From positions 372,001-436,000 of the forward strand of contig NZ_WWCK01000007.1 of NCBI RefSeq assembly GCF_009857435.1: a stretch of 64,000 bases of DNA, written 5' to 3'. Made by a program: the position numbers and the translations under genes. Positions 51,883 to 61,651 of this stretch are shown in pieces. The stretch is from Duganella rivi. GTDB lineage: Bacteria; Pseudomonadota; Gammaproteobacteria; Burkholderiales; Burkholderiaceae_D. Below the pieces are notes generated by a model that worked only from the letters and a program-made list of their open reading frames with translations, did not search any database and had not been told where the DNA came from. How positions within the stretch are numbered: position 1 is the first letter of the stretch; every line of letters begins with the position of its first letter.

Positions 51883-53283
51883 TTACTGCCAGTTCATCAG
51901 GCAGGGCGGCACCAGCAGGGCGAGGGCGAGGACGGCGTAGATCAGTTGCAGCGGGATCATCCACTTGGCCCAGGTGATCCACGGGATGCGCGCCAGGGCC
52001 AGCACGCCGACGGTGATGCCGGAAGTCGGGATCATCGGCGTGGTGAATTCGCCGAACTGGAACGCCAGGATTGCGGTCTGGCGCGTCACGCCGACCAGGT
52101 CCGCCAGCGGCGCCATGATCGGCATGGTCAGCGCGGCCTGCCCGCTGCCGGAGTGGATGAAGAAATTAATCACGGTCTGGATGCCGAACATCTTCCATGC
52201 CGCGAAAATCGGATGCGCCGACTGCACCAGCGGCATCAAGGCATGCAGCATGGTGTCGATGATGTGCGCATCGCGCGCCAGCACCAGCGTGCCGCGCGCC
52301 AGCGCGATCACCAGCGCCGTGCCGACCAGGTCGCGCGCGCCCTGCATGAAGCCTTCGACGATCTGCGTCGAATCGAGCTTGCCGACCAGGCCGATCACGA
52401 TGGCCATCGACAGGAACAGCGCCGCAATCTCGTCGATATACCAGTCGTAGTGCACCACGCCAAACACCATGGCCGCCAGCGAGCCGGCGAAGATCCACAG
52501 CACCGCCTTGTGGCGCGCGGTCATGCCGTGGAATTCGCCGACGCCGCCTTCCGGCAGCTCCTTGCGCTTGTCCAGGTCGAGCGCGTAGGTCGGGCTCAGT
52601 TGCGGATTGCGCTTGACGCGGGCCGCGTACCACATCAGGAACAGCACCGTCACCGTGGTGGCAATCGCCCACACGATCAGGCGGTAGCCCCAGCCGGAAA
52701 ACACCGGCACGCCGGCGATGCCCTGGGCGATGCCGACGTTGAACGGGTTCAGAAACGCCGCCGAAAAACCCACCTGCGAACCTAGGAAGGGAATCGATAC
52801 GCCGACCACCGTGTCATAGCCCAGCGCCAAAGCCAACGGCACGAAGATCAGGATAAACGGTATCGCCTCCTCGTTCATGCCAAAGGTGGCGCCGCCGATC
52901 GAGAACATGGTGACAAACACCGGGATCAGCGCCTTCTGGATAAACACCGAACTCTCGTGCGCCTTGGCCAGCGATTTGATCATCGAGTCGATCGCCTCGG
53001 TCTTCTGCAGCACCGCGAACGCGCCGCCGACGATCAGCACGAAGCCGATGATCTGGCCGGCCTCGACGAAGCCCTTGATCGGCGCCTTCATCAGCGCCAC
53101 CAGGCCTTGCGGCGCGCTCTCGATGTAGTGGAAGCTGTCCGGGTTGATCAGCTGCTTGCCGTTCACCATGTGCGTGTCGTACTTGCCGCCGGGGACTAGC
53201 CAGGTCGCGGCCGCAATCAGCGCCAGGATGATGAACAGCAGGACGAAGGTATGCGGGAGTTTGAATTTTTTGGTCGTCATCAT
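51883..53283 (-). CDS. YfcC family (C4-dicarboxylate carrier-like) inner-membrane transporter
   Basis: A 466-aa membrane protein with about twelve helices. It starts MMTTKKFKLPHTFVLLFIIL, followed by TWLVPGGKYD, a hallmark of YfcC/DcuC-related basic amino-acid or dicarboxylate carriers. The segment SGSGQAALTMPIMAPLADLVG is a conserved substrate-side loop. Its start codon overlaps the stop of the upstream AstE-like gene (ATGA), so uptake and hydrolysis are probably coupled. The substrate may be an acylated amino acid (inference). Confidence 0.87.
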   Translation of the reverse strand: MMTTKKFKLPHTFVLLFIILALIAAATWLVPGGKYDTHMVNGKQLINPDSFHYIESAPQGLVALMKAPIKGFVEAGQIIGFVLIVGGAFAVLQKTEAIDSMIKSLAKAHESSVFIQKALIPVFVTMFSIGGATFGMNEEAIPFILIFVPLALALGYDTVVGVSIPFLGSQVGFSAAFLNPFNVGIAQGIAGVPVFSGWGYRLIVWAIATTVTVLFLMWYAARVKRNPQLSPTYALDLDKRKELPEGGVGEFHGMTARHKAVLWIFAGSLAAMVFGVVHYDWYIDEIAALFLSMAIVIGLVGKLDSTQIVEGFMQGARDLVGTALVIALARGTLVLARDAHIIDTMLHALMPLVQSAHPIFAAWKMFGIQTVINFFIHSGSGQAALTMPIMAPLADLVGVTRQTAILAFQFGEFTTPMIPTSGITVGVLALARIPWITWAKWMIPLQLIYAVLALALLVPPCLMNWQ

Positions 53284-54419
53284 ACGCTCAGCAGGTCGCC
53301 TTCACGATAAGCCTTGGCGCCGGCGACTTTGCCGACGTTCATGCCGCGGATCACATGGCGGTGCGCGCTGCGCGCAAAGAACACGCCGTCCACCGTGGCG
53401 CGCAACACCGTGGTCGCGCCGCTGACCGGATCGATCAAGTCGGCAATCGCGTCACCGGCAGCGACGCGCGTGCCCATCTCGCGGGTGTAGACCAGGATGC
53501 CGGAGTGCGGCGCGTACAGCGGCTCCACGCCTTCCAGCGGCGTCGCCTCGCAGAGCGGCGCCGGCAGCACGGCCGCCGCGGCTTGCGCGGCCGCGTCGCC
53601 GGCGTGCAGCACGCCTTGCAGGGTCAGGAATTGCAGCAGGCCGGCGGCATCCTTGCGCGCCAGCACGTAGCTGACTTCCTGCTCGCCGCGCAGTTCGACC
53701 GTGGTGGCCAGGCAGGCGGCCGGGATCGGGAACTGGTGTTCGAAGTGTTTGTCGAGATCCCACCACAGGCGGCTGCACGCCTCGTCGAACGGTTCGCCGC
53801 CGGCCTCGTAGGCCAACAGCGTGGCGTGCGAGCCGAGGATGGCCGACAGCGGCGCAATCGCCTCGGCCAGCGGCGTGCCGGCGTAGATGTGCAGCACCGC
53901 CTCGTTGTCGCAATGCAGGTCGAGCACGATGTCGGCGTCGATGGCCAGGGTCATCAAGGTTTTCTTGAGCGTCTCGGCGTCGGTGGCCGGCGTCCAGTCG
54001 GCAATCGCGGCGCGCGCGTGCTCGCGGATCAGCGCCACGTTGGCGGCGGCGTCCTGCCCCAGCTTGCCGGCCAGCGATTTTTTCAAGTCATTCGCCACGT
54101 GCTTGTAGGCGCGGTTGAAGTTGACGCCGGTGGTCAGGTCAAAGCGCCCGAACGCCGCGCCGTGGATGGCCTGCGCCAGCCCGATCGGGTTGGCGGCCGG
54201 CACCAGGACGATCTCGCCGCTGATTTTGCCGGCCGCTTCCAGCGCGGCCAGCTCGGTGCGCAGGAATTGCGCCACCAGCATGCCCGGCACCTCGTCGGCG
54301 TGCAGCGAACCCTGGATGTACACCTTCTTGCCGCTGCCCGGCGTGCCGAAGTGGAAACTGGTCAGCGCATACGCGGCGTTAGCGTGCGGAGCGGAAAGGG
54401 GATGAGTGATAGCGTGCAT
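53280..54419 (-). CDS. succinylglutamate desuccinylase/aspartoacylase family protein
   Basis: A 379-aa zinc hydrolase of the AstE/AspA (M14-like) family. GSLHADEVPG supplies the first zinc His and Glu, and DADIVLDLHCDNEAVLHIY the second His. Members remove acyl groups from N-acyl amino acids (N-acetylaspartate, N-succinylglutamate) or act on peptides. ATG 54419 has AGGGCAGG upstream. Translationally coupled with the YfcC transporter. Confidence 0.88.
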   Translation of the reverse strand: MHAITHPLSAPHANAAYALTSFHFGTPGSGKKVYIQGSLHADEVPGMLVAQFLRTELAALEAAGKISGEIVLVPAANPIGLAQAIHGAAFGRFDLTTGVNFNRAYKHVANDLKKSLAGKLGQDAAANVALIREHARAAIADWTPATDAETLKKTLMTLAIDADIVLDLHCDNEAVLHIYAGTPLAEAIAPLSAILGSHATLLAYEAGGEPFDEACSRLWWDLDKHFEHQFPIPAACLATTVELRGEQEVSYVLARKDAAGLLQFLTLQGVLHAGDAAAQAAAAVLPAPLCEATPLEGVEPLYAPHSGILVYTREMGTRVAAGDAIADLIDPVSGATTVLRATVDGVFFARSAHRHVIRGMNVGKVAGAKAYREGDLLSV

Positions 54420-54581
54420 GGCCTGCCCTGCGGAATTCGTAAAGCATTGAGTATGTAGCACTATTTTCACAAAGTAAATCGCGTACCGGAGAAACGCGGC
54501 CGGCTTTCTTGAGTTTTTGGCTACATGTGCGTACAGTTAGTTTAAATGAATTATTTACATATCGAACAACGGGGAGAGAAT

Positions 54582-57320
54582 ATGCGGAATACCATGATGA
54601 CGCGCGCCGTGCGGCTGGCGCTGGGCGTGGGGGCGGCGGCCGGCCTGCTCGGCAACGCGGTGGCGCAGGACGCCGCCGCGCCGGCATCGGCGCCGCTGCC
54701 GAAAGTGGAAATCACCGGCTCGGCCATCAAGCGCATCGAATCGGAAACCGCGCTGCCGGTGCAGGTGATCACCCGTGAAGAAATCGATAAAGTCGGCGTC
54801 ACCACCGCCAGCGAAATCCTGGCGCGGCTGTCGGCCAACGTCGGCGGCCTGACCGACGGCGTCTCGATCACCGACGGCAAGGATCAGCGCGGCTTCAACA
54901 GCGCCAACCTGCGCGGCATCGGCACCTCTTCCACCCTGGTGCTGTTGAACGGCCGCCGCATGGCCAATTTCGCCTCGCCCGGCGACGATACCGGCGTTGA
55001 CCTCAACAACATCCCGGCCGCCGCCATCGCCCGCGTGGAAGTGCTGCTCGACGGCGCCTCGGCGCTGTACGGCACCGACGCCATCGGCGGCGTGATCAAC
55101 TTCATCACCCGCAAGGATTTCCAGGGCGTGGAGCTGAACGCCTACGGCCTGAAAACCAAGGAAGGCGGCGCCGGCAAGCGCACCGCCAGCATCACCGCCG
55201 GCTATGGCGACCTGGCCCAGCACGGCTTCAATGTGTTTGCCGTGGCCGACTTCCAGCGCACCGACGCGCTGTCGACCTCGCAGCGCGGCTTCATCAACGA
55301 CCTGCATATCGCCGAGCGCCTGCCGCACCTGCTGTCGGGCTACACCTCGCCGGCCAATATCCGCCTGACCGGCGCCCAGCGCGACTACCTCAACGACCAG
55401 GGCTTCACCATCAACGGCAAGCCGCTGACCAACCGCACCATCAACCCGGCGGTGCCGAACTGCAACCCGCCGGCCAATCTGTACCTGCCCGACGGCACCG
55501 GCGGCGTCGACGCCTGCACCTACAACTACATGGGCGACACCGAGCTGTACCCGAAATCGGAGAAGGCCAACTTCCTGTCGCGCGGCGTGGTGCAGATCAA
55601 CCCGGAAAACCAGCTGTACGCCGAGGTGGCGCTGAGCCGCGCCAAGACCTATTACGCGGCCTCGTCGGCGCGCGTGACCGGCTATATCGACTACCGCCTG
55701 GTGCCGGCGCTGGCCAAGTACAACCTGCTGTCGGACGAGGCCAGCGCCGACGACGACGTGCCCGGCGAAGTGCAGCTGAACATGCGCCTGTTCGAGGCTG
55801 GCCGCCGCACCTCGGAGCTGACCAGCGAGAGCCAGCGCTACGTGGTCGGCTGGACCGGCAGCCACAACGGCTGGGACTACGACTTCGGCTTCAATCACAG
55901 CGTCAACGTGGTCAAGGACCGCGACACCCACGGCTACCTGCTGTACGACAAGCTGATGCAGGGCATTGCCGACGGCCTGGTCAACCCGTTCGGCCCGTCC
56001 AGCGCCGAGGGCATCAAGCTGCTCAACAGCATCCAGGTCAACGACGAGGTGCGCCACGCGCGCGGCACCATGGACTCGCTCGATTTCAAGCTGTCGCACC
56101 CGGTCGGCGAACTGGCCGGCGGCGAGGCCGCGCTGGCCGTGGGCGGCGAGGTGCGCCGTGAGAAGACCGCCTACCGGCCGTCGGCGCTGCTGCTGAGCGA
56201 CAACATCAACAACGACTTCGCGCCGGTCGGCGGCGAGGCCACCAGCTATGCGCGCAACATCAAGGCGGTGTACGGCGAGCTGCTGCTGCCGCTCACCAAG
56301 CAGCTCGAGGCGCAGCTGTCGGCGCGCTACGACCACTACCAGGTGGTCGGCGGCGCGGCCAGCCCGAAGGTCGGCCTCAGCTACATGCCGGCCAAGAGCA
56401 TGCTGTTCCGCGCCTCGGCCGGGCGCGGCTTCCGCGCGCCGTCGATGACCGACCTGTACCGTCCGATGCAGGTCAGCCACATGGCCACCCTGCCGGATCC
56501 CACCTATTGCGCCACCGTCGACAACAGCTATGCCGACTGCGCCAACGCCTGGGAAACCCACCGCTACGCGAATCCAAACCTGAAACCGGAGCGCAGCCGC
56601 CAGTTCTCGGCCGGCATGGTGCTGCAGCCGAGCAAGCAGGTGCTGCTGTCGATCGACTACTGGAACATCAAGCGCACCGACCTGATCGCCGAAATCGGCG
56701 ACGACGTGCTGCTGGCCAACTCGACCAAGTACGCCAGCCTGATCCACCGCGATGAAGACCAGTACATCGAATACGTCGACCTGTACAAGGAAAACCGCGG
56801 CGCCCAGAAAGCGGCTGGCATTGACCTGACCATCGACTACAAGGGCGTGAAGACCTGGGCCGGCAACTTCGGCGGCCGCCTGAGCGGCACCTATGTGACC
56901 GACTCCAAGATCCAGAACGAAAAGGACAGCCCTTACGTCAGCAATCTGGGCCGCTTTGTCACCGACGGCGTGGTGCAGCGCTGGCGCCATACCATCACCC
57001 TGGACTGGGACAGCGGCCCGTTCGCGGCCAGCCTGTCGAACACCTTCAGCAGCGGCTATGAAGACCAGAACTCGGCCATCAACACCGACGACGGCAGCGT
57101 GGTCAAGGCCAACCGCGTCAAGTCCTACTCGCTGTGGGATCTGACCGGCGCCTGGCAGGCCACCAAGGCGATCAAGGTGCGGGCCGGCATCCAGAATCTG
57201 GCCGATACCGCGCCGCCGTTCTCGAACCAGGCTTACCACTTCATTTCCGGCTACGACCCGACCTACACCGACGTCCGCGGCCGCCGCTTCTATGCCAGTG
57301 TAAATTACGCATTCAAGTAA
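54582..57320 (+). CDS. TonB-dependent outer-membrane receptor
   Basis: A 912-aa receptor. Signal peptide MRNTMMTRAVRLALGVGAAA ending ...NAVAQ; plug domain ~45-165 (LPVQVITREEIDKVGVTTAS, ILARLSANVGGL, LLNGRRMANF, VEVLLDGASALYGTDAIGGVI); the rest is a 22-strand-type barrel with FRAPSMTDLYRP and NPNLKPERSRQFSAGMVLQP. The C-terminus ends NYAFK instead of a terminal Phe. The TVEV-type TonB box is not obvious. Followed within 60 bp by two cyanophycinase genes on the same strand, suggesting uptake of peptides or amino acids released from cyanophycin. ATG 54582 has GGGGAGAG; ATG 54546 is possible. Confidence 0.92.
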   Translation: MRNTMMTRAVRLALGVGAAAGLLGNAVAQDAAAPASAPLPKVEITGSAIKRIESETALPVQVITREEIDKVGVTTASEILARLSANVGGLTDGVSITDGKDQRGFNSANLRGIGTSSTLVLLNGRRMANFASPGDDTGVDLNNIPAAAIARVEVLLDGASALYGTDAIGGVINFITRKDFQGVELNAYGLKTKEGGAGKRTASITAGYGDLAQHGFNVFAVADFQRTDALSTSQRGFINDLHIAERLPHLLSGYTSPANIRLTGAQRDYLNDQGFTINGKPLTNRTINPAVPNCNPPANLYLPDGTGGVDACTYNYMGDTELYPKSEKANFLSRGVVQINPENQLYAEVALSRAKTYYAASSARVTGYIDYRLVPALAKYNLLSDEASADDDVPGEVQLNMRLFEAGRRTSELTSESQRYVVGWTGSHNGWDYDFGFNHSVNVVKDRDTHGYLLYDKLMQGIADGLVNPFGPSSAEGIKLLNSIQVNDEVRHARGTMDSLDFKLSHPVGELAGGEAALAVGGEVRREKTAYRPSALLLSDNINNDFAPVGGEATSYARNIKAVYGELLLPLTKQLEAQLSARYDHYQVVGGAASPKVGLSYMPAKSMLFRASAGRGFRAPSMTDLYRPMQVSHMATLPDPTYCATVDNSYADCANAWETHRYANPNLKPERSRQFSAGMVLQPSKQVLLSIDYWNIKRTDLIAEIGDDVLLANSTKYASLIHRDEDQYIEYVDLYKENRGAQKAAGIDLTIDYKGVKTWAGNFGGRLSGTYVTDSKIQNEKDSPYVSNLGRFVTDGVVQRWRHTITLDWDSGPFAASLSNTFSSGYEDQNSAINTDDGSVVKANRVKSYSLWDLTGAWQATKAIKVRAGIQNLADTAPPFSNQAYHFISGYDPTYTDVRGRRFYASVNYAFK

Positions 57321-57378
57321 TGCGTTTTTAAGCAATTGCTTGGTATCATCTGGCACTGGACGGGATCGGAAGGGGAAC

Positions 57379-58698
57379 ATGAAAGTAACTGGTTTGAGGC
57401 TGCAGCACCTGTGCATGCGTTTCTGCATGCTCTGGCTGCTGGTGTGGGCGGGCGCCGCGCAGGCGGCGGCCACCACGCCGGTGCCCAAGGTACAGGTGCC
57501 GGGCAAGAGCAGCAAGCCAGCCAAGGCGGTGCCGCCGCCCAAGCCGGTGCTGGCGCCGCCGGCGGGCAACCTGGTGATCATCGGCGGCGGCCTGCGCACC
57601 GAGAATGCCGAGGTGTGGCAGCGCATCGTCCAGCTGGCCGGCGGCAAGGGCGCGCGCATCGGCGTGTTCGGCTCGGCCTCGATCAACCCGGAAAACGCCG
57701 CGCAGGCCACGGTCAACAAGCTCAATCAGTACGGCGCCCAGGCGTTTGCGATTCCGCTGGGCGTGACCTGGCCCAACAGCGATTACCGCAAGGCCGCCGA
57801 AGACCCGGAAGTGATTGCCATGATTCACTCGGCCACCGGGATTTATTTCACCGGCGGCGACCAGGCCCGCATCTCGCGCGCGCTGGTGCGCCCGGACGGC
57901 ACGCACACGGCGGCGCTGGACGCGGTGTGGGACGTGTACCGCGACGGCGGCGTGATTGCCGGCTCCAGCGCCGGCGCCGCCATCATGAGCACCACCATGT
58001 TTTACGACGCCAAGTCGACCCTTGATATGCTCAAGCAGGGCGTCAACGACGGCCATGAGATATCGGCCGGCCTCGGCTTCATCGGCGACGATGTGTTTGT
58101 CGACCAGCACCTGCTGGTGCGCGGCCGCTTTGCGCGCATGATCCCGGTGATGCTGAAGAAGGGCTATCAGATCGGCCTCGGCATCGACGAGAACACCGCC
58201 ATGGTGGTCAACGCCAAGCGCGATGTGGAAATCATCGGCTACAGCGGCGCGCTGCTGCTCGACTTGTCGGCGGCGATTACCGACCGCGGCATCAAGGGCT
58301 TTAATATTTCCAACGCGACGATCAGCTATCTGGATCGCGGCGACAAGTTTAATTTGGTGACGCGCGAGTTTACGCCGTCGCCGGACAAGGCCGACAACAA
58401 GCTCGATCCGAACCAGCCGGACACGCGCGAGCCGGTCTATACCAACGATATCCTGGGCAATAACGCGGTGCTGGACTTGATGGTCAACCTGATCGACAAC
58501 GCCCAGCAGGAAGCCATCGGCATCGCTTTTGGCAATCCGCGCGACTTCAACCCCGAGCTGGGCTTCGAGTTCAGGTTCAGCAAGACCATCAACAGCGTCG
58601 GCTACAGCTCCACCGAGGTGGAGGCCTACTCGGTGCTCAAGCTGCGCCTGGACATCCGGCCGATCCAGCTGCAGCAGCCGCTGTACCGCTACCGCTGA
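57379..58698 (+). CDS. exported cyanophycinase (S51)
   Basis: A 439-aa protein with a signal peptide (to ~AQAA, residue 30) and a Pro/Lys linker, then the serine-peptidase core. Catalytic Ser197 lies in GSSAGA; D242-Q243-H244 plus R248, R250 and R253 in VDQHLLVRGRFAR; and E271 in GLGIDEN. These match in order and spacing the Ser, Asp-Gln-His, three Arg and Glu described for Synechocystis CphB. The enzyme splits the Asp-Arg polymer cyanophycin into beta-Asp-Arg dipeptides. AGGGGAA precedes the ATG. Tandem with a second copy. Confidence 0.92.
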   Translation: MKVTGLRLQHLCMRFCMLWLLVWAGAAQAAATTPVPKVQVPGKSSKPAKAVPPPKPVLAPPAGNLVIIGGGLRTENAEVWQRIVQLAGGKGARIGVFGSASINPENAAQATVNKLNQYGAQAFAIPLGVTWPNSDYRKAAEDPEVIAMIHSATGIYFTGGDQARISRALVRPDGTHTAALDAVWDVYRDGGVIAGSSAGAAIMSTTMFYDAKSTLDMLKQGVNDGHEISAGLGFIGDDVFVDQHLLVRGRFARMIPVMLKKGYQIGLGIDENTAMVVNAKRDVEIIGYSGALLLDLSAAITDRGIKGFNISNATISYLDRGDKFNLVTREFTPSPDKADNKLDPNQPDTREPVYTNDILGNNAVLDLMVNLIDNAQQEAIGIAFGNPRDFNPELGFEFRFSKTINSVGYSSTEVEAYSVLKLRLDIRPIQLQQPLYRYR

Positions 58699-58734
58699 CG
58701 CGCATTCAGGTATATTAATGGGGTTAAGAGCGCG

Positions 58735-58812
58735 CGCGGCACCACCCCAACCCGCACACCGTTTGCTTCAGGGTCTGACCCCGTACGGGGTCAGACCCTT
58801 TCGTTCGGGGTG
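58735..58812 (+). repeat. dispersed palindromic repeat, copy 3
   Basis: Core at 58771-58798 (GGGTCTGACCCC-GTAC-GGGGTCAGACCC) with the same left flank CCCAACCCGCACACCG and right flank TTTCGTTCGGGGTGC as copy 1. Located between the two cyanophycinase genes. Confidence 0.9.
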
Positions 58813-58860
58813 CAATCGCGCAGCACTGCCAACCCGTCTAGCCCCTTTGTCGGAGCCTGT

Positions 58861-60078
58861 ATGCGCATGGTTCTCAAATTCCTGTTACACGCGGCGCTGA
58901 TGCTGGCCGTGCCGGCGTCGGCCGCGCCCGCCGCGCCATCGGCCAAGGGCGCGCTGGTCATCATCGGCGGCGGCCTGAAACCCGATAACGACGCGGTCTG
59001 GCAGCGCATCGTCGCGCTGGCCGGCGGCAAGGGCGCGCGCATCGCGGTATTCGCCTCGGCCGCCGCCGACCCGGCCCCGGTGGCGGCCGCCATCGTCGAC
59101 TACCTGAACCGCTACGGCGCCGACGCTTTCCAGGTTCCCTTGGCCGTCAAGCTGGCCGACAGCGACTACCGCAAGGCCGCCGACGACCCGCTGCTGGCCG
59201 ACGCCGTGCGCGGCGCCGGCGGCGTGTTTTTCTCCGGCGGCGACCAGGCCCGCATCACCCAGGCGCTGGTGCGCCCGGACGGCACCCGCAGCGCGGTGCT
59301 GGAGGCGGTATGGGAGGTGTACCGCAACGGCGGCGTGGTGGCCGGCAACAGCGCCGGCGCGGCCGTGATGAGCAGTACCATGTTTTATGCGCCCAAGACC
59401 GTGTTTGCCACCCTGCGCGGCGGCGTCACCGAGGGCCAGGAAATCGCTCCCGGCCTCGGCTTCATCGGCGACGATGTGTTTGTCGACCAGCACTTTCTGG
59501 TGCGCGGCCGCTTTGCGCGCATGATCCCGGCCATGCTGAAGAAGGGCTACAAGTACGGCCTCGGCATCGATGAGAACACCGCCATGGTGGTCGATGCGCA
59601 GCGCCGCGTGGAAATCGTCGGCAGCAAGGGCGCGCTGCTGGTCGACCTGACGCGCGCCACCACCGATGCCGCCAGCGCCGGCTTCAACGTCAGCAACGCC
59701 GTGATCAGCTACCTCGACCGCGGCGACCTGTACGACCTGGCCAGCCACACTTTCACGCCGTCCGAGGCCAAGGCCGGCGGCAAGCTGACGGCGCGGCGCG
59801 ACCTGCTGGCCGAGCCGGTGTTCTCGCCCGATATCCTGGGCCGCAACGCGCTGGTCGAGCTGATGGAAAACCTGGTCAACAGCCGCCGCACCGAGGCCAT
59901 CGGCATTGCCACCAGCGGCCGCAACACGGCGCTGCCGGAGCTGGGCTTCCAGTTCACGCTCAGCAAGACCCGCGACAGCGCCGGCTACGCCTCGGCCGCG
60001 CCGCACAGCTACTCCATCCTGCGCCTGCGCCTCGACATCCGCCCGCTCGACATCGGCCAGTCGCTCGGCGCGCAATAG
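58861..60078 (+). CDS. second exported cyanophycinase (S51)
   Basis: A 405-aa protein with a shorter leader than its neighbour (signal MRMVLKFLLHAALMLAVPAS, cleavage after ~ASA). Ser164 in GNSAGA, D209-Q210-H211 with R215, R217, R220, and E238 are all conserved, so it should be active. It is about as similar to the first copy over the whole core as expected of a tandem duplication with later divergence. Repeat copy 3 sits in the gap between the copies. Confidence 0.92.
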   Translation: MRMVLKFLLHAALMLAVPASAAPAAPSAKGALVIIGGGLKPDNDAVWQRIVALAGGKGARIAVFASAAADPAPVAAAIVDYLNRYGADAFQVPLAVKLADSDYRKAADDPLLADAVRGAGGVFFSGGDQARITQALVRPDGTRSAVLEAVWEVYRNGGVVAGNSAGAAVMSSTMFYAPKTVFATLRGGVTEGQEIAPGLGFIGDDVFVDQHFLVRGRFARMIPAMLKKGYKYGLGIDENTAMVVDAQRRVEIVGSKGALLVDLTRATTDAASAGFNVSNAVISYLDRGDLYDLASHTFTPSEAKAGGKLTARRDLLAEPVFSPDILGRNALVELMENLVNSRRTEAIGIATSGRNTALPELGFQFTLSKTRDSAGYASAAPHSYSILRLRLDIRPLDIGQSLGAQ

Positions 60079-60156
60079 CCCGGGGCGGGCTCGCCGCCGT
60101 GCCGGCCGCGGGCTTACAATGGCGGTCACGTTTTCAACTGACCGCCAAGGACTCCC

Positions 60157-61566
60157 ATGATCCGCTACCTCACCTCCGTGCTGGCGCTGTGCGCCTCGGC
60201 CGCCTTGCCGGCGCTGGCCGCGCAGCCGGCCACCGTGCGCCTCGACTACCTCCACAGCGGCAACGCGCTTGACGAGCACTACGCCGCCGAACGCGTGGTG
60301 ATCGAGCCGCTGCCGTGGCCCGGCAGCATGGCGCAAACCATCGACAACACCAACCGCGGTAACAATATGGTGGAAGTAGTGGACGCCAAGACCGGCAAGC
60401 TGCTGTACTCGCGCGGCTTCTCCACCGTGTTTGCCGAGTGGCGCAGCACCGAAGAAGCAGCGCGCAGCAACCGCGGCTTCCAGGAGTCCGTGCGTTTCCC
60501 CAAGCCCGAGCAGCCGGTCAAGGTGCGCATCCTCAAGCGCGATGAACGCAATCTGTTCTCTGTGGTGTGGACCACCGAGGTCGACCCAAACGCCATGGAC
60601 GTGATCCGCAAGCAGCCGCCGGCGCCGGCCAAGCCGATCGGCATCCGCGTCAACGGTCCCTCTGAAGACAAGGTCGACCTGCTGATCGTCGGCGACGGCT
60701 ATACCAAGGCCGACATGAAGAAATTCGAGGCCGCCGCGCGCCGCCTGGCCGACCACCTGTTTGCCACCTCGCCGTTCAAGGAGCGCGCCCAGGATTTCAA
60801 CGTCTGGGCCATCGCGCTGCCGACCAGCGAATCGGGCGTGTCGCGCCCCTCGACCGGCGTGCACAAGGAATCGCCGCTGGGCACGCGCTACGATATCTTC
60901 GGCAGCGAGCGCTATGTGCTGACCACCGACAACCGCGCCCTGCGCGAGCTGGCGCAGTACGCGCCGTATGAGTTCATCGAGATTCTGGTGAACAATGAGA
61001 CCTACGGCGGCGGCGGCATCTTCGGCCAGTTCAGCACGGCGGCGGCCGACAATGACTGGGCCAACTACCTGTTCGTGCACGAATTCGGCCACCACTTTGC
61101 CGGCCTGGCCGACGAGTACTACACCTCGCCGGTGGCCTACGCCACCGGCGGCGAGCGCCGCGAACCGTGGGAGCCGAACGCCACCGCGCTGCAAGACCCG
61201 GCCAATCTCAAGTGGAAGAAGTTCGTGAAAGAGGGCACGCCGCTGCCGACGCCATGGCCGAAGCAGACCTACGAGACCGCCGCGCGCGCGTTCCAGAAAG
61301 AACGCGCCGCGCTGCGCGCCAACCAGCGCCCGGAGGCGGAAATGAGCGCGCTGTTCACCCGCGACCTCCAGCAAAGCACGGCGCTGTTCTCGGCCGATCC
61401 GCACCGCCACACGGTGGGTGCGTTCGAGGGCGCCAACTACGAGGCGACCGGCTATTACCGCCCCGAGATGCAATGCATCATGTTCGACCGCAGCGAGACC
61501 TTCTGCTCGGTGTGCGCGCAGGCGATCACCGCCATCATCGACCTGTACGCGGCGCCGAAACGGTAA
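60157..61566 (+). CDS. M64 family (IgA-type) metallopeptidase, exported
   Basis: A 469-aa protein with signal peptide MIRYLTSVLALCASAALPALA. An N-terminal M64 beta domain (~22-165) precedes the peptidase domain with HEFGH at 308-312 in FVHEFGHHFAGLADEYY, where the downstream Asp-Glu probably completes the zinc site. Four Cys residues lie in the final third, two of them in FCSVCAQ. Family members degrade proteins outside the inner membrane. Same strand and close behind the cyanophycinases, so perhaps part of the same scavenging locus. Confidence 0.87.
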   Translation: MIRYLTSVLALCASAALPALAAQPATVRLDYLHSGNALDEHYAAERVVIEPLPWPGSMAQTIDNTNRGNNMVEVVDAKTGKLLYSRGFSTVFAEWRSTEEAARSNRGFQESVRFPKPEQPVKVRILKRDERNLFSVVWTTEVDPNAMDVIRKQPPAPAKPIGIRVNGPSEDKVDLLIVGDGYTKADMKKFEAAARRLADHLFATSPFKERAQDFNVWAIALPTSESGVSRPSTGVHKESPLGTRYDIFGSERYVLTTDNRALRELAQYAPYEFIEILVNNETYGGGGIFGQFSTAAADNDWANYLFVHEFGHHFAGLADEYYTSPVAYATGGERREPWEPNATALQDPANLKWKKFVKEGTPLPTPWPKQTYETAARAFQKERAALRANQRPEAEMSALFTRDLQQSTALFSADPHRHTVGAFEGANYEATGYYRPEMQCIMFDRSETFCSVCAQAITAIIDLYAAPKR

Positions 61567-61651
61567 TTGTGTACGTCAGCGTACAGAGTGTGTATCGGAG
61601 TGAACATAAGATTTGTCTCACGCACTCCAACAACACCGAAAGGGATACACC

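Noticed and set aside
54555-57725. Very long open frame on the minus strand (over 1000 codons) opposite the TonB receptor
   Set aside because: It is the mirror of high-GC codon usage of the receptor gene; composition is Gly/Val/His/Arg-biased with no domain and no ribosome site.
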